From: Paragonimus skrjabini miyazakii
Taxonomy: Eukaryota; Platyhelminthes; Trematoda; Plagiorchiida; Troglotrematidae
Direction of reading: 5' to 3'
Assembly (NCBI GenBank): GCA_014338405.1
Contig: JTDE01001515.1
Location: 39,020 to 103,019 of the forward strand
DNA length: 64,000 nt
The position numbers and the translations under genes were made by a program. The notes beneath the pieces were generated by a model, which ran no database searches, was not told the origin of the DNA, and saw only the letters and a program-made list of their open reading frames with translations. The stretch's first letter is position 1, and every line of letters begins with the position of its first letter. Positions 62,009 through 64,000 of the stretch are shown here, in pieces.

Positions 62009-62015
62009 GAAGCAT

Positions 62016-63390
62016 GTATTCTCTCTGTTTTGACCGAATGGATTAATGGAACTTAGTGTTTTAATAATAAGTTGTCCATAATCACCATTGGCAAAAAACG
62101 ATATCACTCCTGGTCTTTTTGAACATCAACAGTTATGGTCTTCTGGAAGTAGATAGGGTTGCTTGCAAATCCCGTTCGAGAACGACATATTTCCCTCAGT
62201 TGTTGATGTACTTTATATGATAAGGTTTTGTCATGAAACAAACTCTCACTAATTAGCTTTGGTTGTATAACAGTTTTTATCACTTCTCTGCGTGATTTAG
62301 TTGGATTTTGGTTTATTCGAAGTAATGTGAAAACATATCCATGAGGGAAACTGCAAACCAGTCCATGGAAGAAATATTTTGACTGCAAAGTGAATTATTG
62401 TATTTGAATTGTAAGTTGTGAAAGGACTCCAAAAATAAACATTTGATGTTTCTTCAGGCTTCAGGTACGGGAGTGTTGTTGTTGTTATTGAAATCCGCAT
62501 TATTCACTAAAGGTTTTATGGAAGATTGCCAAACAACTGTTGCTTCACGGTGTTCAAGCAGTACGGTGTCAATTCGAGACATCTCTTTGGAAAACTTATA
62601 TAATGATAGAAACAAATTTGTCAGCAACCTTGACGTATTCGGTGTTGTTAATGGAATTTATGACCTAGAGTGACAATAAAGCTAGTATCGATTTTGAACA
62701 CAATTCGATTTGTCAGCAACAACATACACTGACTGAACCGTGGAAATTTCAATAGCAATTTTTCTCGGAGCAACTTTTACACCTGAAGCTGGTAAATGTC
62801 AAGAAAATTTGGAGGGAATGGCAAAGATTCCATCCTGTTTACATTTTTTCTTTTCATACCATTCAGACTTTCTAAATGATACATATATATTTATTGTCAT
62901 TCATTAGCTACCACAGACAAAAATTATCTAGAATGAACGCCTTGACTACTTGAAAGTAGAACAAGTAAGAAGCATCAGACAAATCTAGTTGAGAATCAAG
63001 TGTTTTACAAATTTCATTTTGCTCACTGACAAACACGTCAACTCCAGCATTAAATGCCTTCCCACTTTACGTATTTGGATGGATTTTCAAATAAGGAGTG
63101 ATTGTTCTTTTGCAAATGTGACCTAACGTTACAGTTCATTGTATTTTGCACGTATCGGCTTTTCAACATCATCTTACGGACTTGTGTAATATATTGCTTT
63201 GTATTGTGAATGCTTTTTGTGTGCCAATGAACGATCAAAACATATATCTCGGAAGGGATATAATGAGGTACAGCCGTAATTAGAAGCGGAACTATAAGTA
63301 AATGTACCCATGAATTTCTAAAACTTATCGCTCTTGAAAAAATAGCGAAATTCGTAATATTCATTTGAGTAATGCCATTACAATATGAAA
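62016..63390. other. Intron 5 sequence; weak terminal-exon candidate only
   Basis: At 62457-62673 an open frame follows an acceptor-like TTTCTTCAG and ends at a TGA just before AATAAA (62676-62681), a layout resembling a last exon. The peptide (TKGFMEDCQTTVASRCSSST, then NLYNDRNKFVSNLD) was not recognised. The rest of the segment shows nothing. Confidence 0.25.
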
Positions 63391-63393
63391 ACT

Positions 63394-63430
63394 GGTAGAT
63401 GCAAGCATTTTGTATCGACTCATCAGTACC
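63394..63430 (-). ncRNA. Mutated hammerhead motif of PLE subfamily B
   Basis: Minus strand: stem I GGTA, core CTGATGA, helix II GTCGATAC, then AAAA where GAAA is required, stem III ATGC-TT-GCAT (perfect), cleavage base C, return TACC (perfect). Loss of G12 should abolish catalysis. Confidence 0.65.
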
Positions 63431-63584
63431 CAATCTACAATAACATGAAACGGTTTTTTTTATGTCGAACAGTTAGGGATGGGTGTGGTGGATAATCGTT
63501 TTATTGGTTAGGAAAGGTCAATAAGTCCAGGGCAGGGTCAAGTTCACGAACAATTGTTTCTGAACACACAGAGCCGGTCGATGC

Positions 63585-64000
63585 TACCGCCAAATAGATG
63601 GGGTAGCCATGGAAAGTCCATTAGGGCCCATCTTAGCTGATTTTTTCACATCAATGATACACTAGTATTCAGTCGGTCCAAACGGGCAATAGACAACCTA
63701 GTGTAGCACTTTAGTAGGTGTCGTCTCAATCTGAAGGTAAAGTGTGAATTTGAGACTGATAAATATTTGCCGTTTTTAGACATACTCATAAATCGCCGGG
63801 AGGATGGCTCTATCAAAAGAAGTGTTTATAGAAAATTCACGTGGTCCGGCCAATACCTAAACTTTAGTAGGTTCACACCGGTCCATCAAAAGCGCGCACT
63901 AGTGAATACACTATTCACACGCGCAAGACGAATATGTACACAAAGCAGTCTTGTGGAAAAATTAGAGTTGACCACGACTGTACTACAATCAAATGGTTAC
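63585..64000 (+). pseudogene. PLE reverse transcriptase fragment with catalytic-motif deletion
   Basis: YRQIDGVAMESPLGPILADF (63585-63645), then in a second frame HINDTLVFSRSKRAIDNLV, TAG at 63704-63706, KCEFETDKYLPFLDILINRR, DGSIKRSVYRKFTWSGQYLN, FTPVHQKRALVNTLFTRA, RRICTQSS. These are hallmark PLE RT segments. The stretch between ADF and the catalytic YxDD is deleted and the second aspartate box reads INDT, so the enzyme is dead. The frame stays open to the window end. Confidence 0.92.

Larger units (their letters stand above)
61025..62015 (+). mobile_element. Foldback Penelope-like element, copy 2 (subfamily A)
   Basis: Left arm about 61030-61264 is the near-perfect reverse complement of about 61785-62010 (shared blocks: GTCGCCAACGTAGAACCAGC; CTTTTATACAGACTG; GCATTGCCTCGCTAATCG). 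Between them, in + orientation, lie the end of RT and the GIY-YIG endonuclease. Both arms carry a hammerhead motif at the outer edge. Higher arm identity than in copy 1 points to a younger insertion. Confidence 0.9.
47393..64000 (+). other. P2X intron 5, open at the window edge
   Basis: From GTAAGC at 47393. The next exon should encode the segment with the W-C pair and the later ATP-site N/R/K residues; nothing matching was found up to 64000, so the intron is probably more than 16.6 kb. Confidence 0.75.
63394..64000 (+). mobile_element. Penelope-like element (subfamily B), cut by window edge
   Basis: It begins with an inverted 3'-type segment carrying a hammerhead-like motif (63394-63430, minus strand), similar to the 3' end of the PLE at 3990-4090, and then runs into + strand reverse transcriptase. 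This again is an inverted 3' piece ahead of a truncated coding part. It continues beyond the window. Confidence 0.82.

Noticed and set aside
63050..63433. 127-codon minus-strand open frame
   Set aside because: Its first part overlaps the inverted PLE 3' segment and hammerhead; no protein motif was seen.

Overview
This window looks like an AT-rich, repeat-laden stretch of a parasitic flatworm genome, most likely a digenean and possibly a schistosome relative. The main reasons are a protein-coding gene whose 5' introns are tiny and whose later introns are tens of kilobases long, a dense mix of CR1-like, RTE-like and C2H2-tailed LINEs, a CsRn1-like Ty3/Gypsy remnant, Penelope-like elements (PLEs), and tRNA-like SINEs, one of which carries a hammerhead ribozyme. 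The species assignment is inference. No bacterial genes, operons, CRISPR arrays or true tRNA/rRNA genes were seen.

One host gene dominates the window. It is a P2X-type ATP-gated cation channel on the + strand. Five exons (2658-2779, 2827-3055, 3113-3188, 16697-16883, 47248-47392) join in frame with GT-AG junctions to encode the first 253 residues: cytoplasmic N-terminus, TM1 and about two thirds of the extracellular ATP-binding domain. Introns 1 and 2 are 47 and 57 bp, intron 3 is about 13.5 kb, intron 4 about 30.4 kb and contains a 100-N assembly gap, and intron 5 runs off the right edge. The rest of the extracellular domain, TM2 and the C-terminus were not found and should lie to the right.

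Layout: 1-2375, decayed CR1-like LINE ending about 280 bp before the P2X start codon. 2.6-3.2 kb, P2X exons 1-3. Intron 3 holds an inverted PLE fragment with a hammerhead motif (3.99-4.75 kb), a 182-bp tandem duplication (5.99-6.36 kb) and an internally deleted LINE with an ATG-repeat tail (9.35-10.43 kb). Intron 4 holds a minus-strand LINE (19.1-21.6 kb), a GC-richer segment with a possible two-exon coding unit (22.1-22.7 kb), a pair of related tRNA-like SINEs (25.0 and 38.3 kb), a SINE with a hammerhead (29.9-30.05 kb), a dead Gypsy element (33.0-34.5 kb), an unclassified dispersed repeat (38.75-39.35 kb) and a foldback PLE copy (43.6-44.7 kb). Intron 5 holds the second copy of the dispersed repeat (56.45-57.05 kb), a tRNA-like sequence (60.84 kb), a second foldback PLE (61.0-62.0 kb) and a PLE reverse transcriptase fragment cut by the window edge (63.4-64.0 kb).

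The most striking theme is ribozymes. Seven hammerhead motifs of varying integrity can be folded by eye in retroelements around and inside the P2X introns, three of them on the strand of the P2X pre-mRNA. Two foldback PLE copies carry a hammerhead in each arm and share the same in-frame TAG at the conserved tyrosine of their GIY-YIG endonuclease.
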